Source: Desulfovibrio subterraneus (GTDB taxonomy: Bacteria; Desulfobacterota; Desulfovibrionia; Desulfovibrionales; Desulfovibrionaceae). From it: a stretch of DNA of 64,000 nt. The first letter of the stretch is position 1. Each line of letters begins with the position of its first letter. A program made the position numbers and the translations under genes. The notes beneath the pieces are model-generated. The model saw only the letters and a program-made list of their open reading frames with translations, made no database searches and was not told the origin of the DNA. Location: assembly GCF_013340285.1 (NCBI RefSeq), contig NZ_BLVO01000016.1, positions 671,021 to 735,020 of the forward strand. Reading direction: 5' to 3'. Shown here piece after piece: positions 9,943-17,687 of this stretch.

Positions 9943-10058
9943 GCCATCAGCCTTGCAAATAACAAGGGTGACCTCGGAGGCGTGTTCAAGGATTTGATGT
10001 CTGAGCGCGCCATGCGTTCCCTTGCCACCTCCGACCTCGCCGCTTCCATCATTGCGGT
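9943..10058 (+). pseudogene. CdiA/FHA exoprotein fragment, frame-shifted upstream part
   Basis: The frame reads SLANNKGDLGGVFKDLMSE and then SLATSDLAASIIA. This is typical of the DUF637-like region that precedes the toxin end of CdiA/filamentous-haemagglutinin proteins. At about 10054 one base appears to be missing (ATTGC followed by GGTGTG), and the protein continues as GVDATFFKPEVAS in the next frame, covered by the following entry. No start or signal peptide precedes it, so this is an internal piece of a giant exoprotein. Confidence 0.75.
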
Positions 10059-11243
10059 GTGGATGCCACTTTCTTCAAGCCGGAGGTTGCCAGCGCCGCT
10101 GACAAGGCGGCGACAATCTCGGACCATGTCTCCAATGTCGTAAGCAACCTGCCTTCAGCGATTACGGAAGGTGTTGTCCACGGCACTATCTCCGGTGCTG
10201 TAGATACTGCCATCAATGGTGGTGATATTGGGCAGAATCTGCTTTCCGGCATTCAGGGAGCTGTTGTTTCGGAGATTGGTGAGGTGATGGCGACGGAAAT
10301 TGGTGCGGCGTACAAAAATGGCGACATTAATCAGGCAAGCCGTTACATCGCACACGCTGCTCTTGTTGCCGGAATGGATTTGGCAACTGGCGGTGACGGA
10401 GTGTCGGGTGCCGTTGGCGCTGTGGTCGGCGAGGCAACCGCAGAGCTGTATCTTTCTCAGTATGTTGAGGAGAAGCTCCGTCCTGACAGATTAAAAGGGA
10501 TGACTCGAGAGCAGTTTGCAGCTGAAGCCCATCATTTGAAAGAGCTTGGAGTCAATTTGTCAGCTCTAAGTGCTGGCATCGCTGCCGCGGTGATAGGAAA
10601 AGATGTTGATGCCGCCGCGATGACAGGAAAGAACGCGGCCCGCAATAACGAAATGGTCATATTGATCATCGCCATAGCTCTTGTAGCTCTGGAAGTTGCG
10701 GATAAGGCTATGATTGCAGTGGATGCATGGGAGCTTGCTCAGGCAGTTGCGGAGAATGACCAAGAGAAGGTGGAGGCCAAAGCCCTTGAAATAGGGGTTG
10801 GCTTGGCAACGGATGCCGTCCCCGGTAATGTTGTAACAATAAAGATTGGCAAACTCTTGCACGGGTTTGGCGTGGCTACTGTTGGGGCGAAGGTCGTCGC
10901 CAAGGCTGGCGGGAAGGTTGATGAGGCGGTTGAGGTTGTTGAGCGGATTGTAACTTTTTCGGATAAACAGTTGCAGCAAAAATTTAAGCACGCTGTTGAT
11001 TTTGGGATAGATGGTAATTTTAATCCTCAAAAAATGCTTGAATATAAAGATGTTATCGCTAGGCATATTAATGATCCAAACGTGTTAAGGATACAAGGAA
11101 GCTATAGGGGGGATAGCGTCGTGCATTATTTCAATAAAAAGACTGGGGTGAACGTGATGACTAAATCGAGTGGAGAGTTTATTAGTGGGTGGAAATTAAA
11201 TGAAAAACAAATAGAGAATATTATATCAAGAGGAAGCTTGTGA
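10059..11243 (+). CDS. Orphan CdiA-CT module with colicin-D-like tRNase domain
   Basis: A 394-residue C-terminal fragment of a two-partner-secretion or contact-dependent-inhibition exoprotein. Residues 1-185 are DUF637-like pre-toxin sequence. MTGKNAARNN near 186-197 stands where the VENN motif normally marks the start of the variable toxin. A hydrophobic, Ala-rich entry-type region follows (about 198-300). The last 95 residues resemble the colicin D nuclease: KFKHAVDFG, in which Lys and His match the colicin D active-site segment as I recall it, then YFNKKTGVNV and GEFISGWKL. Colicin D cleaves the anticodon loop of arginine tRNAs, so the same activity is inferred. The GTG start is nominal; the real frame continues upstream across a frameshift. 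The cognate immunity gene overlaps its stop. Residues 186-300 are repeated at 14717-15030. Confidence 0.82.
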   Translation: MDATFFKPEVASAADKAATISDHVSNVVSNLPSAITEGVVHGTISGAVDTAINGGDIGQNLLSGIQGAVVSEIGEVMATEIGAAYKNGDINQASRYIAHAALVAGMDLATGGDGVSGAVGAVVGEATAELYLSQYVEEKLRPDRLKGMTREQFAAEAHHLKELGVNLSALSAGIAAAVIGKDVDAAAMTGKNAARNNEMVILIIAIALVALEVADKAMIAVDAWELAQAVAENDQEKVEAKALEIGVGLATDAVPGNVVTIKIGKLLHGFGVATVGAKVVAKAGGKVDEAVEVVERIVTFSDKQLQQKFKHAVDFGIDGNFNPQKMLEYKDVIARHINDPNVLRIQGSYRGDSVVHYFNKKTGVNVMTKSSGEFISGWKLNEKQIENIISRGSL

Positions 11244-11536
11244 TGGCGGTAGTTGATACAACACCTGCATATATACAGTTGCTTGGTGTGTTTATCTCGT
11301 CGAGAATTACTGGAGATGAGTTTGAAAAAGAGTTTTTGAAAATGTGGCGAACGGATAGGGATTCTTCAAATATTCATGACGATATAGTTGATGACATATT
11401 TATTGATGTAGATTGTTATTGTTCAGACGAAAGCTGTTTTGAGAACGACTATGCAATAAATAGTATGGAGTTGCGAAAAAGGTGTGTAGAACATTTGGAC
11501 AGTTTAAAGAAAAGGTTAAAATGCAGAGTTGGTTAA
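11240..11536 (+). CDS. Colicin-D-type immunity protein
   Basis: 98 residues, acidic, cytoplasmic. The pattern FISSRITGDEFEKEFLKMW, then IFIDVDCYCSD and MELRKRCVEHLDSLKKRL, is that of the self-protective colicin D immunity family, which blocks the tRNase active site. ATG 11240 overlaps the toxin stop by four bases (ATGA-type arrangement, TGTGATGG), so translation is coupled. It is the best-preserved toxin-immunity pair in the island. It may still be useful as orphan immunity against neighbours delivering the matching toxin. A strong terminator follows at 11569. Confidence 0.8.
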   Translation: MMAVVDTTPAYIQLLGVFISSRITGDEFEKEFLKMWRTDRDSSNIHDDIVDDIFIDVDCYCSDESCFENDYAINSMELRKRCVEHLDSLKKRLKCRVG

Positions 11537-11568
11537 CTGCTGTGCTGATGTAACAAAAAATGAAATTC

Positions 11569-11597
11569 GGCTGCCACATGTGGCAGCCTTTTCTTTT
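11569..11597 (+). terminator. Rho-independent terminator after the colicin-D immunity gene
   Basis: Perfect 20-base palindrome GGCTGCCACATGTGGCAGCC followed by TTTTCTTTT. The following 100 bases (to about 11670) are clearly homologous to 14571-14650, so the terminator belongs to a repeated cassette end. Confidence 0.88.
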
Positions 11598-11670
11598 GCC
11601 GTTTCTTCCTGCTCTCCGGAACTTACGAAAACCGAAACTCCCGTCATTCCATCATTCCCACATCCCCCCC

Positions 11671-11748
11671 CTACACTTCACGCAGCATATGAATGCGCCT
11701 GATAAGGGTTGAGGGCACCCATATGCGGAAGATGCTGATGGTACCGTA
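11671..11748 (-). repeat. Copy 1 of the TauE/SafE permease 3' end
   Basis: On the minus strand this reads YGTISIFRIWVPSTLI and then RRIHMLREV-stop, which is the end of the intact permease at 62573-63826 with a few substitutions. Only about 25 codons are present. On the plus-strand side it is joined directly to an exoprotein piece (TGKNAAENN) at about 11749. It is a remnant carried in with, or left behind by, a toxin cassette. Confidence 0.85.
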
Positions 11749-12483
11749 ACGACGGGAAAGAACGCTGCTGAGAATAATGCGCTGTGCGGCGGTGTTTGCC
11801 TTGCTGTTACGACTAGCTGCACGTAGAACTGTGACTGCAACTGAGAAAGTAACGGATGGTGTAATGCTTGAATTGAGCGAATATGTTTATTCAACAGTCT
11901 GTCAACAAGTCGGTGTTTTTAAGATGGTTGGTGATAAAGGTATCCCCGAGGTTGATCTTTCAGAGTTTAAAGATGATAGGATGGGGCTGTATAGCGGCCT
12001 GTTTTATAATGAGAAAACGAATGAGTATGCTTTGGCGTTCCGGGGCACGGATGATGCCAAAGATTGGATAATAAATATTGTTCAGGGTGCGGTCGGCGGG
12101 GGAGAGCAGTATCAACGTCTGGGGGCTGTCAGAGAGTTGAAAGAGCTTTCAGCTTATGTAAAAAGTCAAGGCGGGTCGTTAATTGCTACGGGGCATTCGC
12201 TTGGCGGTGGCTTGGCAACCGCAGCTAGTTCAACGGGGTTATTGATCGTGCAGTTGTTTTTTGCCCTGCCGGATTGCATTTGTTGACCGCCAGCAAGCTA
12301 GACGGGTCAATAGAGAAAGCGACTAGAGTGACCAAGGCGTATGTTAGCGACATTGATGTGTTAAACCTTGCTCAAGAGATAATTGCATCTCCTTTCACAT
12401 CAACAAGGGGCGAGGTTGTGTATGTTGAGAACGGTGGGCTACATTTTATAGATGGTCTAAAGCGCGCCTTTTCTGAGGAGTAA
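11749..12483 (+). pseudogene. Orphan class 3 lipase toxin module, frameshifted
   Basis: The segment begins with TGKNAAENN, a VENN-like toxin junction, and soon hits a stop. From about 11777 another frame encodes a class 3 (alpha/beta hydrolase) lipase domain: EYALAFRGTDDAKDW, then TGHSLGGGLA with the nucleophile Ser near 12196. Near 12230, in a GGGG run, one base appears lost. The remainder reads VIDRAVVFCPAGLHLLTAS, VSDIDVLN (candidate catalytic Asp) and GGLHFIDG (candidate His), ending at 12483. All three catalytic residues are therefore present but split by a frameshift. Similar lipases act as antibacterial phospholipases. The adjacent ankyrin lipoprotein is the expected antidote. Confidence 0.82.
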
Positions 12484-13847
12484 TGGGTATGATTGTATCG
12501 CCACTGCGTAATATAGCTCTTTTATTTGCCATTCTGATTCTCTGCGCATGTAGCGGAGGGCCGGGGGAAGATGGTCAAAATAAGCCTTTATATCGTATGA
12601 GTGTGGAAGAGATGTTTCCGAATCAGCCGCTGGAGCAGCAGTTGCTAAAAGCCGCTGTAGCAGGGGATTTAAAGAAAGTTGATGCGCTGATAGAGAATGG
12701 TGCAAATATAAATGCCCGAGGTGCATATGGGGTTACCCTGCCTGTTTGGCTTACCCTTCATCCTAATATTGAGGGGTTCAAGCACCTGTTGATGCGCGGA
12801 GCTGATCCGAATATTCCATGGGACAAAGATAAATCCTTAATAGCTTGGTGTACCCTCTTTGCTCCGGAGCTAGGAATAGAGTACCTGAAGGCGATTTTGG
12901 AAATAGGCAACGGCAACCCTAACATGGTTCATCCTGAAGATGGCAGTAGGCCCCTTGATTATGCCAGCGCAAGGGATAATGTCGAAGCGTTTGTGCTGTT
13001 GTATAATGCGGGAGCTGAAATCGATTTTTATGATAAATATGGAAACCCATATGTTGATGACCTTATCAGCGCCCACAATTTTGAGGTTGCCCGTTTTGTG
13101 CTAGGCTCCGGTGTGGATTTTAAAAAAGAAGGACCTTTAGGATCTATGGTGAAGTTTGTCACAGAGATCAAAGCCAATGAGCTGTCGCAGTATTTTAAAG
13201 GGGAAGAACGGAAATGGTTTTGGAGTTGCGTTCGCTATATGGAAGAGAATGGAATGGAGTTTAACTTTTCTCAAGAGGCTGATCGTCCTGCCATTATCAG
13301 TGATGACCTTCCTGATATATTCAATAAGAGCTACAAGAAAGTTGTCTATAGTAAAGTGATGTATATGCATGGTGCTAAAGTGACATGTCCAACGCCTTTG
13401 TGGACGCAGCGTGCTGAAGATTTTGATGATTTTATTGTGAATAATAAAGAAGAGCCTGGTCGAATAGTTGTGAAGTATGTTCCACGGCGTGGTGGTGATG
13501 GGTATAGCATGATTATATCATCTTGTTATTCCAAAGATGAAGCTGGTGGTGTTGATGGTGTCTTGCTGGATAGCGTGATGGGGCAGTATGGGGAAGGTGT
13601 TCCGCTGCAATTAGAATGGAGTTCCGAAGGAAAAAGGTTGTTCTCTTTTTACGGTTCAGGTGAGAAGCCGATCGATGGATACGTGTTTATTGGCAGTGTG
13701 GGTAACACCTTTGTTTGCATAAGTCAGTCTTTCCCCTCGAATGGTGCCGACACGGAAAAATCTCGGGAGATAATACTTGAGCAGATGAAGAATATAAAGA
13801 TTGAGAACGGATTTAGGGTATTCGGTGAGGATGATTTGGTCCATTAA
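12483..13847 (+). CDS. Ankyrin-repeat lipoprotein, probable immunity to the lipase toxin
   Basis: 454 residues. An N-terminal signal (NIALLFAILILCAC) with lipobox L-C-A-C suggests lipidation at Cys23 and anchoring facing the periplasm. Residues about 50-215 are ankyrin-like repeats (LLKAAVAGDLKKVDALIENG; LLMRGADPNI; LLYNAGAEIDF). The C-terminal half (about 290-454) is a separate unrecognised beta-rich domain. ATG 12483 overlaps the lipase stop as TAATG; a second ATG six bases on is possible. Ankyrin lipoproteins are known antidotes of phospholipase effectors such as type VI Tle proteins, where the periplasmic location fits the toxin's site of action. The immunity role is inferred from this analogy and the coupling. 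The gene is intact although its toxin is broken. Confidence 0.75.
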   Translation: MGMIVSPLRNIALLFAILILCACSGGPGEDGQNKPLYRMSVEEMFPNQPLEQQLLKAAVAGDLKKVDALIENGANINARGAYGVTLPVWLTLHPNIEGFKHLLMRGADPNIPWDKDKSLIAWCTLFAPELGIEYLKAILEIGNGNPNMVHPEDGSRPLDYASARDNVEAFVLLYNAGAEIDFYDKYGNPYVDDLISAHNFEVARFVLGSGVDFKKEGPLGSMVKFVTEIKANELSQYFKGEERKWFWSCVRYMEENGMEFNFSQEADRPAIISDDLPDIFNKSYKKVVYSKVMYMHGAKVTCPTPLWTQRAEDFDDFIVNNKEEPGRIVVKYVPRRGGDGYSMIISSCYSKDEAGGVDGVLLDSVMGQYGEGVPLQLEWSSEGKRLFSFYGSGEKPIDGYVFIGSVGNTFVCISQSFPSNGADTEKSREIILEQMKNIKIENGFRVFGEDDLVH

Positions 13848-13869
13848 TTTAGGGGTGTTTGGAAGTGGT

Positions 13870-14504
13870 ATGAATAGAATGTCTGTTAAAATTCGTTTGG
13901 CGAGTATTGGGGTTTTCTTGGCTGTGCTGGCGTTTCAGCCTGAGGAGTCTTTTTCTCAGGCCAATCAGGGCAAGCTGGTGCAGACTGTGCCGGTTTATGA
14001 AGCCATGCTTACATTTCCATCTCCCAGTTGAATTAAGAATATTGGCCAGATTGATGATCTTAAGACGACTCAGGAGCATGGGGGGGGATAGTGTTTCTTT
14101 AGAGCAAATTCCTAAAGAGCAATTGTTCTCTGATTGGTCAAACTTGTATGGAGTATATGGGGGTATCTTGATGGGTATAATTTTGATCAATTTATAGAGG
14201 AATCTTTGAATTCTTTGATTGTTGGATGTGAAGGTGTTCCAAAGATAACTCCGTTTGATCGTACTTATAACGCTATATTGTTAATATACCACTGTCCAAA
14301 GCTGTGCCACAGCTTGTCGAAACAAATAAATATATTGAGAGTGGTTTTTTATTTATGGGGTGAGTGAATAATGCTTTTGTGAAGGTCTATCAGGCTTGGC
14401 GTGGGAAAACAGAGGATGCTAAAACCGATAAGTAGCCTTCAAATGAAGAAGTATTGGTGGAAGCTGTGAGGCGGATGAAAAGCATTCACCTGCAGAAGAG
14501 GTAG
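13870..14504 (+). pseudogene. Exported immunity-type protein, broken
   Basis: It starts MNRMSVKIRLASIGVFLAVL, a signal peptide, and continues to FPSPS-stop at 14031. Further pieces in other frames read SLEQIPKEQLFSDWSNLYG, DGYNFDQFIEESLNSLIVG and, after an in-frame TGA, FVKVYQAWRG and VRRMKSIHLQKR-stop at 14504. An eight-G run near 14083 accounts for one frame change. The tail matches the fragments at 18261-18488 and 20768-20844, so this family once had several copies here. Function is unknown; an exported immunity role is inferred from position before a cassette terminator. Confidence 0.65.
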
Positions 14505-14548
14505 AAGGCGAGAAGGCTTTTAAGTTCTTATATTTATTGATTGCTTAA

Positions 14549-14580
14549 GGCTGCCCTAACGTGGGCAGCCTTTTCTTTTG
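14549..14580 (+). terminator. Rho-independent terminator, cassette end
   Basis: GGCTGCCC / GGGCAGCC stem (14549-14570) followed by TTTTCTTTT. It is homologous to the terminator at 11569 together with about 100 bases of flanking sequence. Confidence 0.87.
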
Positions 14581-14651
14581 CCGTTGCTTCCTGTTCTTCG
14601 GAATACGCAAAAACCGAAACTCCCTTCAGCCCATCATTCCCCCATCTCTTC

Positions 14652-14716
14652 CTATACTTCACGCAGTATATGAATGCGCCTAACAAGGGTGGAGAGCACC
14701 CCTATGCAGAATATGC
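14652..14716 (-). repeat. Copy 2 of the TauE/SafE permease 3' end
   Basis: The minus strand reads IFCIGVLSTLVRRIHILREV-stop, matching the permease C-terminus. Here it is about 21 codons long and is fused at 14716/14717 to the exoprotein sequence DVAAMTGKNAARNN. The upstream 100 bases match those of copy 1, so the whole block 14549-14716 is a repeat of 11569-11748. Confidence 0.84.
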
Positions 14717-15356
14717 GATGTCGCCGCAATGACAGGAAAGAACGCGGCCCGCAATAACGAACTGGTCACATTGACCATCGCCATAGCTCTTGTAGCCCTG
14801 GAAGTTGCGGATAGGGTTGTGACTGCTGTGAATGCATGGGGGGCTTGCTCCGGCGGTTGCGGAGAACGATCAAGAGAAGGTGGAGGCTAAAGTCCTTGAA
14901 ATAGGAGCTGGCTTGGCAACGGATGCCATCCCCGGTAATGTTGTAGCAATAAAGATTGGCAAGCTCTTGCACGGGGTTGGCATGGCTACTGTTGGGGCGA
15001 GGGTCGTCGCTAGGGCTGGTGGGGAACTGGTGGCCAAGGGTGACGATTTATTGGGTGCTGCTAATGATGTTGAAAAATTACTCAAAAAGCCTAATCTGTG
15101 GTCCGCTACAAGTCGCAAAACTGCCATTGAAAATGCCCTTGGGCACTGGGAAAAACATAAAGGAGAATTCCCCGAGCTGTCTGACGCAAAATCGTATATT
15201 GAGAAGGTGCATTTGTTTGTTTCTAACGCCCCTGCTGGTGCTTTGGTGAAGAAAGATGTTAAGGGAAATACTTCGATGTATCATGAATCTTCAAATCCGT
15301 TTGTTGTAATTAGTAAAGATGGTTCTCCAAGGACAATGTTTAGGCCAATAGATTAG
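14717..15356 (+). pseudogene. Orphan CdiA-CT module with PRTMFRP-type toxin domain
   Basis: Begins at the toxin junction (MTGKNAARNN) directly after a permease tag. It repeats the entry-type region of the colicin-D module (10611-10920) with high DNA identity. A G-run at about 14838 (six G against GGGA in the other copy) shifts the frame; the downstream frame is open from 14832 to 15356. The last 80 residues carry LGHWEKHKGEFPEL, AGALVKK and SPRTMFRP. This HWxKH...EFPEL...PRTMFRP arrangement is common at the ends of polymorphic toxins, and I infer a small RNase-like domain. There is no start or secretion signal, so it would need recombination onto a full exoprotein. A CPCC protein follows as candidate immunity. 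Confidence 0.75.
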
Positions 15357-15388
15357 ATTGATTATTGGAAGCGACAATAGGTATTTTT

Positions 15389-15649
15389 ATGAAGTGTAAG
15401 TGTCCATGCTGCGGGTTTATGACGTTTGATGAAGAGGTTGGATCAAGTTACGAAATATGTCCAGTGTGCTTTTGGCAAGATGATTGTGCTAATGTGCATA
15501 CCAATATTGAAGTAATAAGTGGGGCAAATGGTATGATCTTGCTCGATGCTCGTAGAAATTTTTTGCTTTTTGGTGCTGTTAAAAAAGAGTTTGCTGGTGT
15601 TGTTCGTAGGCCTCGTGAGGATGAGCTTGGCGATTGGTGTTTAGAATAG
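15389..15649 (+). CDS. CPCC-family cysteine-rich protein, probable immunity
   Basis: 86 residues; starts MKCKCPCCGFMTFDE and continues ICPVCFWQDD. Two CxxC-type clusters suggest a small zinc ribbon, as in the Cys-rich CPCC family often found next to polymorphic toxins. I chose ATG 15389, which gives the family's usual start, over an upstream TTG at 15365. It lies 32 bases after the toxin stop. The likely role is neutralising the PRTMFRP-type toxin, inferred from family habit and position. Confidence 0.72.
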   Translation: MKCKCPCCGFMTFDEEVGSSYEICPVCFWQDDCANVHTNIEVISGANGMILLDARRNFLLFGAVKKEFAGVVRRPREDELGDWCLE

Positions 15650-15722
15650 TCCACGGTTGGTTGTTTTTCTGAAATTATACGGCGCTGTTGTCTCCGGTGT
15701 CGCCCTCTCATTGAGCAGTGGT

Positions 15723-15762
15723 GGCAAGGTTGTCCTATTGGGACTACGTTGCCGCTTTTGAT
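15723..15762 (+). terminator. Possible terminator after the CPCC gene
   Basis: Imperfect inverted repeat with GGCAA and TTGCC ends (15723-15753), followed by CTTTTGATGATTTTCTTTTG. The CTTTTGCC-type tail resembles the other cassette terminators. The stem has mismatches. Confidence 0.45.
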
Positions 15763-15996
15763 GATTTTCTTTTGCCTTAAAATGCTTTGGCCTTCTTCGT
15801 ATTGGTAATAAATTGTGGATTTGAAAACTCATCAGAGAGGCTGTATTGACGGTGCATAGGTATATGCTAGCAACAGCGGAAAGCTGGGTGCTTAAGTTGA
15901 GTCTCTATGTCTATATTCCCTCATTCCCTTGCCCTAAGCTCCACCCAAAGTTCCATAGGCCTTCCAAGCAACCCCCTCCCCCCCCCATCTCTCCCT

Positions 15997-16083
15997 GCAC
16001 TTCACGCAGCATATGGATGCGCCCGATAAGGGTTGAGAGCACCCATATGCAGAATATGCTTATGGCACCGTAGAAGGCAAAAC
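15997..16083 (-). repeat. Copy 3 of the TauE/SafE permease 3' end
   Basis: The minus strand encodes FAFYGAISIFCIWVLSTLIG and then RIHMLREV, almost identical to the intact permease end, but the stop codon is replaced by Gln (GTG CAG). It is the longest and best-preserved of the three tags. On the left it is bordered by a nine-C run (15978-15986); on the right it joins haemagglutinin-repeat sequence near 16083. Confidence 0.87.
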
Positions 16084-16312
16084 TCCCGTCACTTCCACCA
16101 TCACGGCCGGAAATGACGTAAGCATGAAGGCTGATCAGGATATCGGCATTGAAGGCGCACAAGTTCATGCCGGCAACAATGTTACGCTGGATGCCGGGCG
16201 CGATCTGGCTGTGGAGTCCGCAACCGGTGCCATACGTCAGGATACGGACAGCATGTCCGTTGCCGCAGGCGGTGGTATCAAAGGAAGTGTTGGAGCTAAT
16301 GGTCGTAAGTAA
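16082..16312 (+). pseudogene. Filamentous-haemagglutinin repeat fragment
   Basis: Reads TPVTSTITAGNDVSMKA, GAQVHAGNNVTLDAGRDLAV and SVAAGGGIKGSVGANGRK-stop. The GNDV...AGNNVTLDAGRDL pattern is the repeat of the beta-helical shaft of FHA/CdiA proteins, far upstream of the toxin end in an intact protein. It has no start. Together with the following toxin piece it suggests an internal deletion that fused shaft sequence near the toxin tail, now out of frame. Confidence 0.8.
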
Positions 16313-16313
16313 G

Positions 16314-16601
16314 GGGCAACTGGAGGCTTTGAAAAAAGGGGGGGGGGCTAGGTTTGGAGGGTGGGCTACGTCGGAAGCGGTTCCAAACCAAGCGTACGCC
16401 CGAAATCAACTGTCTATTCTCCCAGAATTTAAAGAAGATGTGTCTTATGTGGTAACAGTCAAAACAACTGCACCACAAACCATCAATAGAGGTATTGTTG
16501 GCCCGTTGGGAGCAGCCTCTGGTGGAGGTTCTCAAGTGGAGTTCGTTGGTGACAGAAATCTGCAACTGGTTGGCAAGCCGAGGCTCTTGCCTGTGAGATA
16601 A
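16314..16601 (+). pseudogene. Orphan toxin C-terminus, ADP-ribosyltransferase-like candidate
   Basis: In the frame after the haemagglutinin piece: a run of ten G (16338-16347), then ARFGGWATSEAVPNQAYARN, LSILPEFKEDVSYVV and GIVGPLGAASGGGSQVEF, ending at 16601. I recognise this W-A-T-S...AYARNQLxILPEF...GGGSQVEF tail from polymorphic toxins. An ADP-ribosyltransferase-type fold is only a guess from the STS-like SQVEF ending. It is out of frame with the preceding haemagglutinin fragment and has no start. The immunity gene begins two bases after its stop. Confidence 0.55.
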
Positions 16602-16602
16602 A

Positions 16603-17061
16603 ATGAATAAAATTACGCAGCTTATAGAGATTTGTCGTGATGGCACAGTCATAGATGAAGCAATGACGATTGAAGACGTCATTGCGCTTGAAGGTAATGA
16701 AAAAGTTGTTGAAGTTAGATGGAGGAATGGATCTCATTCTATTTCTATTCGTGACGATTGTGGATTGTGGGTGAAAATCGTTGCTGGAGGGAGTTTTGTG
16801 GCGGTAAGTAGATATGATGAATCCGGTAAGCATGCCATGTTTGTTTTTAATGCTAATGGAACACAACGATTTCAACTGCCTAACGTGCAGATTATAAATG
16901 GCAAAAGTGAAGACGGTGAGTTTCTTTGGATAGAAGAGCCATACACCAAGTCGGCAAATGTATTCAGAGCTATTTTTGAACGTGTTAGTGATCATAGTCA
17001 GTGGTGGCTTGATATTAATGCAGAAAGCGGTGAAGCGGTTCGTGTGCATGAAGCTCGGTAA
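16603..17061 (+). CDS. Probable immunity protein (unrecognised family)
   Basis: 152 residues, no signal peptide or membrane segment. The N-terminal helix is followed by beta-rich sequence (VVEVRWRNGSHSISIRDDCG; AVSRYDESGKHAMFVFNANG). ATG 16603 lies directly after the preceding toxin stop, so translation is probably coupled. I do not recognise the family; the role is inferred from position. The region downstream (17062-17211) is very AT-rich and holds no gene. Confidence 0.6.
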   Translation: MNKITQLIEICRDGTVIDEAMTIEDVIALEGNEKVVEVRWRNGSHSISIRDDCGLWVKIVAGGSFVAVSRYDESGKHAMFVFNANGTQRFQLPNVQIINGKSEDGEFLWIEEPYTKSANVFRAIFERVSDHSQWWLDINAESGEAVRVHEAR

Positions 17062-17211
17062 GTTTTCATATATAAGATGTAGGTGATAATATAAAATTTT
17101 TTAATCTGATTGAATTGAGAGTATTTGCATAGATTTATAAAAACTGAATAGGTAAGGTTTGTGATGTGTTCATTATAATAATAATATATAAATTTTTGCG
17201 CTATGTGAGAA

Positions 17212-17670
17212 TTGGTATTGGAAGAGCATGGCAAAGGATTTTATAAAGTGAATATGTATTGTATAGGTAGTGCTATTGACTGCGTTGTCATGCTTGCAAA
17301 GGAAAATGCTTTAAGACCTCCGTGTCCTAGTGATTTTATTATTGATAAATTTCAAGCGAAATATGGAGTGAATATTCATAAGGACCATAGAGCACTATTG
17401 TCTAGAGTCTCAAATATATTTTTCAGACATTATGAATTGTTGACAATTACAGAGCGTGAGGATTCTGCATCAGAGCTTTCTGAAGCTTTGTTGTTTCTTA
17501 GGGAGAACGGCGTTCCCAAAGATTGGGTTCCAGTATGTGAAAGCAACGGGGATTATTTTTGCGTTGACAGCGATGGAGTAGTGCATTTCTGGTCGCACAA
17601 CGGGCCCACGGATGAAAAATGGGAAAGCTTAGCCCATTGGGTTAAACAGGTCTGGATTGATGGTGAGTAA
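17212..17670 (+). CDS. SUKH (SMI1/KNR4)-like immunity protein, orphan
   Basis: About 152 residues from TTG 17212; ATG 17254 is an equally possible start, and neither has a strong ribosome-binding site. The C-terminal half reads LRENGVPKDWVPVCESNGDY, FCVDSDGVVHFWSHNGP and WESLAHWVKQVW. This is the core of the SUKH superfamily, the most widespread immunity fold for polymorphic nuclease toxins. No toxin module precedes it; the 150 bases upstream are AT-rich and empty. It appears to be an orphan immunity gene kept after its toxin was lost or never acquired. Confidence 0.72.
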   Translation: MVLEEHGKGFYKVNMYCIGSAIDCVVMLAKENALRPPCPSDFIIDKFQAKYGVNIHKDHRALLSRVSNIFFRHYELLTITEREDSASELSEALLFLRENGVPKDWVPVCESNGDYFCVDSDGVVHFWSHNGPTDEKWESLAHWVKQVWIDGE

Positions 17671-17687
17671 TCTGGATAGAGATATGA

